Positions 47,335-57,236 of a stretch of DNA of 64,000 nucleotides are shown here, piece after piece. Numbering within the stretch: position 1 is the stretch's first letter; every line of letters begins with the position of its first letter. The position numbers and the translations under genes are program-made. The DNA is from Sphingomonas lycopersici (GTDB lineage: Bacteria; Pseudomonadota; Alphaproteobacteria; Sphingomonadales; Sphingomonadaceae), in contig NZ_JANFAU010000004.1 of NCBI RefSeq assembly GCF_026130605.1, positions 1 to 64,000 of the forward strand, in the 5' to 3' direction. A model generated the notes under the pieces. That model was not told where the DNA came from. It saw only the letters and a program-made list of their open reading frames with translations, and made no database searches.

Positions 47335-47625
47335 ATGAACAAGCGCGGGTATGTTTACATCATGGCGAATGGTCGCGCCGGCACCATCTATATCGGTGTC
47401 ACCTCGGATCTCGCCGCCCGCGCTTATCAGCACCGCAACGGGCTGATCGACGGCTTCACGAAGGAATATGGTTGTCACCGTCTCGTCTGGTACGAAGCGT
47501 ATGACGACCTCGACGAGGCCCGCTTACGCGAGCTTCGCATGAAGAAGTGGAACCGCCAGTGGAAGCTGGCGGAGATTGAGCGAATGAACCCCGGCTGGGA
47601 CGATCTGTTCGAGTCGTTGTTTTGA
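47335..47625 (+). CDS. Stand-alone GIY-YIG nuclease-domain protein
   Basis: A 96-residue single-domain protein with the GIY-YIG fold: YVYIMANG and [10 protein letters not shown], then the Arg of [29 protein letters not shown] and the final [12 protein letters not shown]. Related short proteins (UPF0213/YhbQ-like) are widespread in proteobacteria; no target is known. Good ribosome site AAGGAG. It is flanked on both sides by family D palindromes and interrupts the mdh-sucD interval. Confidence 0.9.
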   Translation: MNKRGYVYIMANGRAGTIYIGVTSDLAARAYQHRNGLIDGFTKEYGCHRLVWYEAYDDLDEARLRELRMKKWNRQWKLAEIERMNPGWDDLFESLF

Positions 47626-47635
47626 TCGGCAATGT

Positions 47636-47690
47636 GCTCCCGGTGGGAGCACAGGCTGGGTCCCCGCCTCCGCGGGGACACAAGGAGTTG
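47636..47690. repeat. Two-hairpin repeat, family D copy 2
   Basis: CTCCC-GGT-GGGAG, then CAGGCTGGG and GTCCCCGCCTCCGCGGGGAC. Same building blocks as at 47203 with the two hairpins in swapped order. It ends at the sucD ribosome site. Confidence 0.8.
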
Positions 47691-47699
47691 AGAACCCGC

Positions 47700-48590
47700 A
47701 TGAGCATTCTCGTCGACAGGAACACCAAGGTCATCACCCAGGGGATGACCGGCAAGACGGGCACCTTCCACACGAAGGCCGCGCTCGATTACGGCACGCA
47801 GATGGTCGGCGGCGTGACGCCGGGCAAGGGTGGCACGGTGCATGAGGAGCTCGGGCTGCCGAACTTCGACACCGTCGCCGAGGCGGTCGCCAAGACCGGC
47901 GCCGATGCCAGCGTGATCTATGTCCCGCCGCCCTTCGCGGCCGATTCGATCCTCGAGGCGATCGACGCCGAAGTGCCGCTGATCGTGTGCATCACCGAAG
48001 GGATTCCGGTGCTCGACATGGTCAAGGTGAAGCGCGCGCTCTCCGGCTCCAAGTCGCGGCTGATCGGGCCGAACTGCCCGGGCGTGCTGACCCCGAACCA
48101 GTGCAAGATCGGCATCATGCCGGGCAATATCTTCCGCGAAGGTTCGGTCGGCGTCGTCTCGCGCTCCGGCACGCTGACCTATGAGGCGGTGTTCCAGACC
48201 TCGAACGCCGGGCTCGGCCAGACCACCGCGGTCGGCATCGGCGGCGATCCGGTCAACGGCACCAACTTCATCGACGTGCTCGAACTGTTCCTCGCCGACG
48301 AGGCGACCCAGTCGATCATCATGATCGGCGAGATCGGCGGCTCCGCCGAGGAAGAAGCGGCGCAGTTCCTCAAGGACGAGGCCAAGCGCGGGCGCAAGAA
48401 GCCGATGGCCGGGTTCATCGCCGGGCGCACGGCGCCGCCGGGCCGTCGCATGGGTCACGCCGGCGCGATCGTGTCGGGCGGCCAGGGCGGCGCCGAGGAC
48501 AAGATCGCGGCGATGGAAGCCGCCGGGATCAAGGTCGCGGCGAGCCCGAGCGAGCTCGGCTCGACCTTGCTCGAAGTGTTGAAGGGTTGA
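47700..48590 (+). CDS. sucD: Succinyl-CoA synthetase subunit alpha
   Basis: A 296-residue alpha subunit forming succinate and ATP/GTP from succinyl-CoA. CoA-binding part [20 protein letters not shown], then [20 protein letters not shown] and the phosphohistidine region [20 protein letters not shown]. The ATG at 47700 has AAGGAG upstream. The beta subunit gene sucC, usually just before sucD, is absent here; the interval is taken by the GIY-YIG gene and repeats. Confidence 0.96.
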   Translation: MSILVDRNTKVITQGMTGKTGTFHTKAALDYGTQMVGGVTPGKGGTVHEELGLPNFDTVAEAVAKTGADASVIYVPPPFAADSILEAIDAEVPLIVCITEGIPVLDMVKVKRALSGSKSRLIGPNCPGVLTPNQCKIGIMPGNIFREGSVGVVSRSGTLTYEAVFQTSNAGLGQTTAVGIGGDPVNGTNFIDVLELFLADEATQSIIMIGEIGGSAEEEAAQFLKDEAKRGRKKPMAGFIAGRTAPPGRRMGHAGAIVSGGQGGAEDKIAAMEAAGIKVAASPSELGSTLLEVLKG

Positions 48591-48666
48591 TCATTCCGCC
48601 CCGGGGGCATGTTGCTTCCGGGGCGACAACGGCATCTCTCCCCAGGATGCCCGAGGACAAAGCGTC

Positions 48667-51636
48667 ATGGGCTACGAAGGCCAGGATTTCGCGGATATCG
48701 CAGGCGGCGTCTCGCCGGCGTTCATCGATGCGCTCTATGCGCGCTACAAGGCATCGCCCGACAGCGTCGAGCCGGGCTGGCGCGCCTTCTTCGAGGGGCT
48801 GGAGGGCGCGACGTCCGGGCCGTCGTGGGAAAATGCCCGCTGGCCGCTGACCTCGACCGACGACCTCACCGCGGCGCTCGATCCGACGCAGATGGAGCCC
48901 GCGCCCAAGCCGGCGAAGGGTGGCAAACCCGCCCCGGCGGCCGCGGCCCCCGCCCCCGATCAGGACGCGGTGGTCAAGGCCGCCGCCGATGCGATCCGCG
49001 CGCAGATGCTGATCCGCACCTATCGCGTGCGCGGCCACCTCGCCTCCAATCTCGATCCGCTCGGCCTCTCCGGGCTGCGCGAACTGCCGGCCGATCTCAC
49101 GACCGAATATCACGGCTTCTCCGACGCCGATCTCGATCGCCCGATCTATCTCGGCGGCACGTTGGGGCTGCAATGGGCGACGGTACGCGAGATCGTCGAC
49201 ATCCTGCGCGCCAATTACTGCGGCAATGTCGGCCTCGAATATATGCACATCGCCGACGTGGAGGAGCGTCGCTTCCTCCAGGATCGGATGGAGGGCAAGG
49301 ACAAGGCGATCGAATTCACCGACGCCGGCAAGAAGGCCATCCTCACCAAGGTGATCGAGGCCGAGCAGTGGGAGAAGTTCCTCGGCCGCAAATATGTCGG
49401 CACGAAGCGCTTCGGGCTCGACGGCGGCGAATCGATGATCCCCGCGCTGGAGAGCGTGATCAAGTACGGCGGCCAGATGGGCGTCAACGAGATCGTCATC
49501 GGCATGGCGCACCGCGGCCGGCTCAACGTGCTCGCCAATGTGATGGCCAAGCCGCTCCGCGTGATCTTCCACGAATTCGCCGGCGGCTCGGCCAACCCCG
49601 ATGACATCGGCGGTTCGGGCGACGTCAAATATCACCTCGGCACCTCCACCGACCGCGAGTTCGACGGGCACAAGGTGCATATGTCGCTCGTCGCCAACCC
49701 GTCGCACCTCGAGGCGGCGGACCCGGTGGTGCTGGGCAAGACCCGCGCGATCCAGACGATCGCGAACGACCTCACCGAGCATTCGCATTCGCTGCCGGTG
49801 CTGATCCACGGCGACGCGGCGTTCGCCGGGCAAGGCATCGTGTGGGAATGCCTCGGCTTCTCGGGCATCCGTGGGTACAATACCGGCGGCTGCATCCATT
49901 TCGTCATCAACAACCAGATCGGCTTCACCACCAGCCCGCAATTCGCGCGCTCCTCGCCCTATCCGTCGGATGTGGCGAAGGGGGTGCAGGCGCCGATCTT
50001 CCATGTGAACGGCGACGATCCCGAGGCGGTTACCTTCGCGTGCAAGATGGCGATCGAATATCGCCAGAAGTTCCACCGCGACGTCGTGATCGACATGTGG
50101 TGCTATCGCCGCTTCGGGCATAACGAGGGCGACGAGCCGAGCTTCACCCAGCCGCTGATGTACAAGGCGATCCGCAGCCACGCGCCGGTCAGCGAGATCT
50201 ACGGCCAGCGGCTGATCGCCGAGAAGGTCGTCGATCAGGCGTGGATCGATACGACCAGCCAGCAGTTCACCACCCTGCTCGAAGGCGAGTTCGAGGCGGG
50301 CGCGAGCTACAAGCCCAACAAGGCGGATTGGTTCGCCGGGCGCTGGTCGGGTCTCTCGATCCCGGCCGATCCCGAAACCGCGCGGCGCAGCGTCGATACC
50401 GGCATCGAACCCAAATTGTTCGACGCGATCGGCCGGCTACTCACCACGGTTCCCGACTCGATCTCGATCCACAAGACGCTGGCACGCGTGATCGACGCCA
50501 AGCGCGAGATGTTCCGCACCGGCGAGGGCTTCGACTGGGCGACCGGCGAGGCGCTGGCCTACGGCTCGCTCCTGTCGGAAGGCTATGGCGTCCGCCTCTC
50601 GGGGCAGGATTCGGGCCGCGGCACCTTCTCGCAACGCCACGCGGTGTGGGTCGACCAGAATGACGAGCATAAGTACGTGCCGCTCGCCAATGTCGAACAC
50701 GGCAATTTCGAGGTGCTCGACAGCCCGCTGAGCGAATATGGCGTGCTCGGGTTCGAATACGGCTATGCGCTCGCCGATCCCAAGACGCTCGTGCTGTGGG
50801 AGGCGCAGTTCGGCGACTTCGCCAACGGCGCGCAGATCATGATCGACCAGTTCATCGCCGCGGGCGAGGCCAAGTGGCTGCGCGCCAACGGCCTCGTGAT
50901 GCTGCTGCCGCACGGTTACGAGGGCCAGGGGCCGGAGCATAGCTCGGCGCGGCCGGAGCGTTTCCTCCAGCTGTGCGCGGGCGATAATATGCAGGTCGCC
51001 AATTGCACCACGCCGGCGAACTATTTCCACCTGCTGCGCCGGCAGATGCATCGCCCGTTCCGCAAACCGCTGATCATCTTCACGCCGAAGTCGCTGCTGC
51101 GGCACAAGATGGCGGTGTCGAGCGCGGCGGACTTCCAGGGCGACAGCCACTTCCGCCGTCTGCTCTCCGATCCCTCGGCGCCGGCCGATGCGGATACCAA
51201 GCGGCTCGTGCTGTGCACCGGCAAGGTCGCCTACGACCTGATCGAGGCGCGCGATGCGGCGGGCGACAAGCATACGCAGATCGTCCGCGTCGAGCAGCTC
51301 TATCCTTTCCCCGGCGAGCCGCTGGCCGTCCGCCTCGCGCGGATGCCCAATCTCGAGGAAGTGATCTGGGCGCAGGAAGAGCCGCGCAACAACGGCTATT
51401 GGTTCTTCGTCGAACCCTTCATCGAGCAGGCGCTGATCAAGGCGAACTGCCCGGTGAAGCGCCCGCGCTACGCCGGCCGCGCCGCCGCGGCATCGCCGGC
51501 GACCGGGCTGATGAAGCGCCACCAGGCCGAGCAGGGCGCCCTTGTCGCCGATGCGCTGGGCCATAATGTGCGTGAGGAAATCCGCCGTACCCGCGAAAGC
51601 GGCACGGCGAAAAAGGCCGGCAAGGCCGGCGCGTGA
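48667..51636 (+). CDS. sucA: 2-oxoglutarate dehydrogenase E1
   Basis: A 989-residue thiamine-diphosphate enzyme, E1 of the 2-oxoglutarate dehydrogenase complex. N-terminal helical region (SPAFIDALYARYKASPDSVE), AIEFTDAGKKAILTKVIEAE, the cofactor region IGMAHRGRLNVLANVM and HLGTSTDREFDG, and late GQDSGRGTFSQRHAVW and LLPHGYEGQGPEHSSARPER are all typical. An Ala/Pro-rich linker is near residue 85. It is 76 bases after sucD. Confidence 0.97.
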   Translation: MGYEGQDFADIAGGVSPAFIDALYARYKASPDSVEPGWRAFFEGLEGATSGPSWENARWPLTSTDDLTAALDPTQMEPAPKPAKGGKPAPAAAAPAPDQDAVVKAAADAIRAQMLIRTYRVRGHLASNLDPLGLSGLRELPADLTTEYHGFSDADLDRPIYLGGTLGLQWATVREIVDILRANYCGNVGLEYMHIADVEERRFLQDRMEGKDKAIEFTDAGKKAILTKVIEAEQWEKFLGRKYVGTKRFGLDGGESMIPALESVIKYGGQMGVNEIVIGMAHRGRLNVLANVMAKPLRVIFHEFAGGSANPDDIGGSGDVKYHLGTSTDREFDGHKVHMSLVANPSHLEAADPVVLGKTRAIQTIANDLTEHSHSLPVLIHGDAAFAGQGIVWECLGFSGIRGYNTGGCIHFVINNQIGFTTSPQFARSSPYPSDVAKGVQAPIFHVNGDDPEAVTFACKMAIEYRQKFHRDVVIDMWCYRRFGHNEGDEPSFTQPLMYKAIRSHAPVSEIYGQRLIAEKVVDQAWIDTTSQQFTTLLEGEFEAGASYKPNKADWFAGRWSGLSIPADPETARRSVDTGIEPKLFDAIGRLLTTVPDSISIHKTLARVIDAKREMFRTGEGFDWATGEALAYGSLLSEGYGVRLSGQDSGRGTFSQRHAVWVDQNDEHKYVPLANVEHGNFEVLDSPLSEYGVLGFEYGYALADPKTLVLWEAQFGDFANGAQIMIDQFIAAGEAKWLRANGLVMLLPHGYEGQGPEHSSARPERFLQLCAGDNMQVANCTTPANYFHLLRRQMHRPFRKPLIIFTPKSLLRHKMAVSSAADFQGDSHFRRLLSDPSAPADADTKRLVLCTGKVAYDLIEARDAAGDKHTQIVRVEQLYPFPGEPLAVRLARMPNLEEVIWAQEEPRNNGYWFFVEPFIEQALIKANCPVKRPRYAGRAAAASPATGLMKRHQAEQGALVADALGHNVREEIRRTRESGTAKKAGKAGA

Positions 51637-51684
51637 CGTTCCGTCGCCCCGGTTCCGGCCGGGGCGTCAATGACGAGGTTTAAG

Positions 51685-52893
<1,209 letters not shown>

Positions 52894-52899
52894 TCGAAC

Positions 52900-52985
52900 G
52901 GCCGTCGCCCCAGCGAAAGCTGGGGCCGCGTGCCACATGGGTTGCGCTTGCCGCCTGAGATCCCAGCTTGCGCTGGGATGACGGT
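52900..52985. repeat. Intergenic palindromes, family C-like
   Basis: CCCCAGC-GAAA-GCTGGGG and ATCCCAGC-TTGC-GCTGGGAT hairpins with CCGTCG/GACGG ends. Separates sucB from the convergent DUF2141 gene, overlapping its end region only by position. Confidence 0.65.
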
Positions 52986-52992
52986 TGCCTTC

Positions 52993-53532
52993 CTACTTCC
53001 GCGTCTCGCTCAGCGGCTTGAGCGACGTCCCGCTCAGATACATCATCGTCACCGAAATCTCGGTCACGCCCTGCCCGACATGCACCGCGGTCTGCTTGGG
53101 CGAGGGCTTGCGGCCGAAGATGAAATCCCACACCGTCACCCGCGGGTTGCCCGAGGCGCCGCCGCCGTCCTTGCGATCGGTCTCGCCGTTGGCATTGGCG
53201 TCGTGACGCACGTCGATCGCATAATTGCCCGGCGCTGCGACCGGCATGCAGACGCGGATCGGCTCGGTGCGCGGGGTGGGGATTTCCACCTTGGTCTGCC
53301 ATTTGGTCTTGTCGAACCAGGTCGAGGTCGCCCCGCCGAAGGTGCGCACCCGCACCGTGCCGTTGCGGTTGCTCAATCCGGTGATGTCGACGAGAATCGC
53401 GGGCGACTTGCCGTGCGCGCACACCGCCGCATCGGGGCCGAGGATCGGCGCGCCTTCGCCGGCGCCAACGGCCGGCGCCGCACCTGCAGTCATCAATAGG
53501 GCCGCAAAAGCGACACGGGAATAATCGAACAT
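52993..53532 (-). CDS. DUF2141 family exported protein
   Basis: A 179-residue protein with a signal peptide (about residues 1-22) and a DUF2141 domain: ILVDITGLSNRNGTVRVRTF, NYAIDVRHDANANGETDRKD and FGRKPSPKQTAVHVGQGVTE. The DxNxNGxxD segment resembles a calcium-binding loop. Function unknown. The ATG at 53532 gives a proper signal peptide; the extended frame from 53604 overlaps the upstream gene and lacks one. Confidence 0.85.
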   Translation of the reverse strand: MFDYSRVAFAALLMTAGAAPAVGAGEGAPILGPDAAVCAHGKSPAILVDITGLSNRNGTVRVRTFGGATSTWFDKTKWQTKVEIPTPRTEPIRVCMPVAAPGNYAIDVRHDANANGETDRKDGGGASGNPRVTVWDFIFGRKPSPKQTAVHVGQGVTEISVTMMYLSGTSLKPLSETRK

Positions 53533-53600
53533 CAGAACGCCATTGCCGCACCGTGCGGCGGTTTTACGGCAGGATAGCAGCGGACGATGACGGTCTCGCT

Positions 53601-54266
53601 TCAACCCGCGGCAAGCTTACGCAATTTTACAAGCATATCCTCCAGCCCGTCGATCCGCGCCGCGGCACGCCGCGCCGCCGCGCGTTCGAGCCGGTCGAGC
53701 AACGCGCCGATCGACGCTTCCCCCTCCCCCGCCGGCACCGGAGAGGCCTCGATCCGCGCGCGCCGGACGGGTGCCAGCGAGCGAACCGCCCGAACCGGCG
53801 CGCGCGGCACCGCCGGCACCGCGCCGGGATCGAATGCCGCAAGCGGCTGATCGAGATCGGCCGGAATCGGCTGCCCATGTTCGGCCGTCCGTGCGTCGAT
53901 GAGCAGCACCGGCGCGCCGAGCTCGCTATGCGCGGCGATCGGTCGCCGCGCGGGGGCATCGGGGTGCGCATCGGCGCGCCGCAGCAGCGGGATCGCGCCG
54001 AGCCGGGTCGCGCGGCGCCGGCGCGGCGCGAGCAACGGCAACGCACCGAGCGCGGCGACCACGCCCCCCACCGCGATCGCCGCCAACATCCGGCCGGTCA
54101 TCCCGACCGGCGCAAATGCCCCAAGCGGCAACTCCTCGACCGCCGCATCGAACACCCCCGCCGGTGCGGCGGCGACCAGCGCCGCGGCGATCAGCCCCGT
54201 CGCCAGCGCCAGCGCCGGCAACAATTTTCGTGGGTTCAGGCGGGTGTCGTGCTGGGTTGCGGCCAT
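53601..54266 (-). CDS. Hypothetical membrane protein
   Basis: A 221-residue protein with two hydrophobic segments (about 14-34 and 59-80), then a basic Arg-rich stretch (PRRRRATR) and an Arg/Ala-rich cytoplasmic tail that ends in a likely coiled helix (ALLDRLERAAARRAAARIDG). Not recognised. Its start overlaps the glycosyltransferase stop by 31 bases, so it belongs to the same transcription unit, suggesting a role with the exosortase-linked glycan genes. Overlap that long is unusual but the frame is clean. Confidence 0.7.
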   Translation of the reverse strand: MAATQHDTRLNPRKLLPALALATGLIAAALVAAAPAGVFDAAVEELPLGAFAPVGMTGRMLAAIAVGGVVAALGALPLLAPRRRRATRLGAIPLLRRADAHPDAPARRPIAAHSELGAPVLLIDARTAEHGQPIPADLDQPLAAFDPGAVPAVPRAPVRAVRSLAPVRRARIEASPVPAGEGEASIGALLDRLERAAARRAAARIDGLEDMLVKLRKLAAG

Positions 54267-55474
54267 GATTCATCCATCCGCTCGGCTTTTGCCAGACGTT
54301 GGTAAACGGGCTGATAACGAGAAACGTTGAGCGCCCAGTTGCGCTCCGCATCGACGAACGCGCGCGCCCGCGCCCGCCGCGCATCCCAGCCGGCACGATC
54401 GGCGAGCAGCCCGGCGAGCGCCGCCGCGATCGCCGACGGATCGTCGGCGGCGAACAAGGTGCCGGTATCGCCGTCGCGGATCAGCTCGCGATGCCCGCCG
54501 ACATCGGAGGCCGCGACCAGCTTCCCCTGCGCCATCGCCTCCGGCGGCTTGAGCGGGGTGACCAGATCGGTCAGCCGCATCCGTTTGCGCGGATAGGCGA
54601 GCACGTCGGTCACGCCGTAATAACGCTCGACCTGATCGTGCGGCACGCGCCCGACGAAGACGATGCGATCGGCGACCGGCGACGCGGCGGCCTGTGCGCG
54701 CAACGCCGCCTCCATCGGCCCCCCGCCGACCAGCAGCAGCCGCGCCGCGGGCCGCGCCGCGACGAGCATCGGCATCGCCGCGATCAGATCGTCGATCCCT
54801 TCATAATCGTAGAAGCTGCCGATGAACCCGATCGTCTCGCCGTCGAGCCCGAGTGTCGCCGCGAGCCCCTCGTCGCGCGGCCCCGGCGTGCCGAACAGCC
54901 CGAGATCGACCCCATTGGGGGAGACGAATATCTTCGCCGCGTCGATCCCGCGCGCGATGAGATCGCCGCGCAACCCCTCGCAGATCACCGCCACCGCGTC
55001 GGCGCGTCGCACCGCCCAGGTCTCGAGCGCACGTGTCGCGCGATACCGCGCCGACCCCTCGCGCCCCGTGCCGTTGCCGACCGCCGCATCCTCCCAAAAG
55101 GCGCGGATCTCGTAAACCAGCGGCAACCTGCGTCGCCGCGCCACCCACAGCGCCGCCAGCGCGCCGAGCACCGGCGAATGCGCGTGGAGCACATCGGGGC
55201 GATAGCTTTCCGCCACCGCATCGATGCGCCGGGCGAAAGCGGCGATTTCCGCCAGCTCGCCGACCGGCGCGGGAAAGGCGCGCGGCGGCACGGTGCGGTG
55301 GAAATCGATCCCGTCGACCTGTTCGAACGCCGCCGCGGACCGGCCCTGCCGCGGCCCGGTGATCGCCGCGACTTCCCAGCCGCGCGCGATCTGCGCCGTC
55401 AGAATCGCGCGGGTGCGGAAGGTGTAGCCGCTGTGCAGCGGCAGGCCGTGATCGAGGATATGGAGGATACGCAT
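54236..55474 (-). CDS. Glycosyltransferase group 1, exosortase A-associated type
   Basis: A 412-residue GT4-fold glycosyltransferase. The N-terminus MRILHILDHGLPLHSGYTFR is the hallmark of the PEP-CTERM/XrtA-associated glycosyltransferase family (Daro_2409-like, TIGR04063). Donor-site segment TPLKPPEAMAQGKLVAASDV with the E of the EX7E motif is near residue 325. It probably adds a sugar to an exopolysaccharide unit linked to the exosortase A locus. Divergent from the O-glycosylation ligase gene, 92 bases from the small frame. Confidence 0.92.
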   Translation of the reverse strand: MRILHILDHGLPLHSGYTFRTRAILTAQIARGWEVAAITGPRQGRSAAAFEQVDGIDFHRTVPPRAFPAPVGELAEIAAFARRIDAVAESYRPDVLHAHSPVLGALAALWVARRRRLPLVYEIRAFWEDAAVGNGTGREGSARYRATRALETWAVRRADAVAVICEGLRGDLIARGIDAAKIFVSPNGVDLGLFGTPGPRDEGLAATLGLDGETIGFIGSFYDYEGIDDLIAAMPMLVAARPAARLLLVGGGPMEAALRAQAAASPVADRIVFVGRVPHDQVERYYGVTDVLAYPRKRMRLTDLVTPLKPPEAMAQGKLVAASDVGGHRELIRDGDTGTLFAADDPSAIAAALAGLLADRAGWDARRARARAFVDAERNWALNVSRYQPVYQRLAKAERMDESWPQPSTTPA

Positions 55475-55566
55475 CGCAAGAATATGCTTGCCACACGATC
55501 ATTTAACGCCGCGTCAACCGCGTGCCGATAAAGCCGGCGCCACGCAGCACGAGGGATTTCGCGCCG

Positions 55567-55707
55567 ATGATCGACAATTTCGCGCTCGGCCTCACCCACG
55601 GGCTGATGCTGCTCGCGGCGTGGCTGCTGCTGCGCCGGCCCGATCTCGACCGCGAAACGCCGCCACCGGGTCGCGATACCCCGCAGGAGCGTGAACCGCG
55701 TGCGTGA
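55567..55707 (+). CDS. Small hydrophobic protein before the ligase gene
   Basis: A 46-residue frame, MIDNFALGLTHGLMLLAAWL at the start, one transmembrane segment (about 5-22), then a charged Pro-rich tail. Its 3' end overlaps the ligase start by a few bases, consistent with an operon. No Shine-Dalgarno site is evident. Unknown function; could be a spurious frame. Confidence 0.5.
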   Translation: MIDNFALGLTHGLMLLAAWLLLRRPDLDRETPPPGRDTPQEREPRA

Positions 55708-57049
55708 TCTCGCCTTCATCGGCTTCCTGCTCGCATTGTTCGGGATGGGGCTGCGCCGCCCGTTCCTGTTCGTGCTCGCCTATGTCTATATCGATATCGT
55801 CTCGCCGCAGCGGCTGACCTATATGCTGCTCAACAGCCTGCCGATCTCGCTGATCGCGGGCGCGGCGGCGTTCGGCGGCTGGCTGGTGTTCGACGACAAG
55901 AAGGATTGCCGCGTGGCGCCACGGCAGGGGCTGATCCTGCTCCTGATCCTCTATTGCGGCATCACCACCCGCACCGCCGACTTCCCGGCGGAAGCGCTCG
56001 ATAAATGGGATTGGGTGTGGAAGGCGCTGGCCTTCGCCGCCTTCCTTCCGCTCACCCTGCGGACGCGGCTGCGGATCGAGGCGCTGCTCCTGTTCATGAC
56101 GCTGTCGGCCGCGTCGATCGTCATCGTCGGCGGGATCAAGACGTTGTTCTCGGGCGGTGGCTATGGCGAACTCAACCTGATGGTCGCCAACAATTCGGGG
56201 CTGTACGAAGGCAGCATCATCTCCGCGGTCGCGATCTGCATCATCCCGATCGTGTTGTGGCTGGCGCGCTACGGCACCTTGTTCGGCACCGGGCACGCGG
56301 TGAAGGCGTTCGCTTATGCGCTGGTGTTCGCCTGCCTGCTGATCCCGGTCGGCACCTCGGCGCGCACCGGGCTGATGTGCATCGGGCTGCTCGCGGTGCT
56401 GATGCTGCGCGAGGTGAAGCGGCCGATGCTCTACCTCGGCGCGCTGGCGCTGGCGGGGCTGGTCGCGGTGCCGTTCCTCCCCTCGGCATTCAGCGACCGG
56501 ATGGCGACGATCAAGACCTATCAGGCCGACGAATCCGCCTCGACGCGCCTCGCGGTGTGGCAATGGACGTGGGAATACGCCAAGACCCACCCGTTCGGCG
56601 GCGGCTTCGAAGCCTATCGGCAGAACCGCATCCGGTACGACACGGTTGCAGTGAAGGGATCGGGCGCGTCGACCACGGTCGAGCGCAACCTGACGGTCGA
56701 CAAGAGCCGCGCCTATCATTCGAGCTATTTCGAGATGCTCGGCGAACAGGGCTATCCCGGGCTTGCTCTATGGCTATTGCTCAGCCTTTCCGGGCTGATC
56801 CGCATGGAGATTCTGCGCCGTCGCCACCGCGAGGGCGACTTCGCCTGGGGCGGCGCGCTGGCGGGGGCGTTGCAGCACGCGCATCTGATCTACCTGCTCG
56901 GCGGCGCCTTCGTGGGGATCGCATTCCAGCCGTTCATCTACATGCTGATCGGCGCGCAGATCGGGCTCGATACCTATCTGACGCGGCGGCGGCGCGAGGC
57001 GACGTGGCGCCCGATGTTCGGCAAACGCCTGACGCCCGCCGCAGCTTGA
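55700..57049 (+). CDS. O-glycosylation ligase, exosortase A system-associated
   Basis: A 449-residue polytopic protein (about ten helices) of the O-antigen ligase superfamily (PEP_O_lig_1, TIGR03097). Characteristic stretches are YVYIDIVSPQRLTY, the periplasmic loop with NNSGLYEGS, and YHSSYFEMLGEQGYPGLALW with the conserved His/Glu. GTG at 55700 with GGAG 10 bases upstream gives the family-typical MRDLAFIGF; GTG at 55691 is too close to that site. Probably ligates glycan to a carrier in the envelope. Confidence 0.93.
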   Translation: MRDLAFIGFLLALFGMGLRRPFLFVLAYVYIDIVSPQRLTYMLLNSLPISLIAGAAAFGGWLVFDDKKDCRVAPRQGLILLLILYCGITTRTADFPAEALDKWDWVWKALAFAAFLPLTLRTRLRIEALLLFMTLSAASIVIVGGIKTLFSGGGYGELNLMVANNSGLYEGSIISAVAICIIPIVLWLARYGTLFGTGHAVKAFAYALVFACLLIPVGTSARTGLMCIGLLAVLMLREVKRPMLYLGALALAGLVAVPFLPSAFSDRMATIKTYQADESASTRLAVWQWTWEYAKTHPFGGGFEAYRQNRIRYDTVAVKGSGASTTVERNLTVDKSRAYHSSYFEMLGEQGYPGLALWLLLSLSGLIRMEILRRRHREGDFAWGGALAGALQHAHLIYLLGGAFVGIAFQPFIYMLIGAQIGLDTYLTRRRREATWRPMFGKRLTPAAA

Positions 57050-57073
57050 CCCGTCTTTTCATCCGACTTCCTG

Positions 57074-57100
57074 CTCCCCTCCCTTGAACAGGGAGGGGAG
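57074..57100. terminator. Hairpin after the ligase gene (family E)
   Basis: CTCCCCTCCC-TTGAACA-GGGAGGGGAG, perfect 10-bp stem, 25 bases past the ligase stop. Confidence 0.6.
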
Positions 57101-57236
57101 AAGAAGGGGAACGGCGCGAAACCCGCGTCGGAGTGCAGGAACCGCGGATTGGACGTTTCGTTACGAACAGGTATCGAAGGCGGCGAGGCATATGTCCCGG
57201 CCGCCACATCCCGCACGGCCCGATCAAGGAAACGAC

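Noticed and set aside
47203..47690. Possible IS element or transposon around the GIY-YIG gene
   Set aside because: No transposase, no target duplication visible, and the flanking repeats are hairpins also found without the gene.
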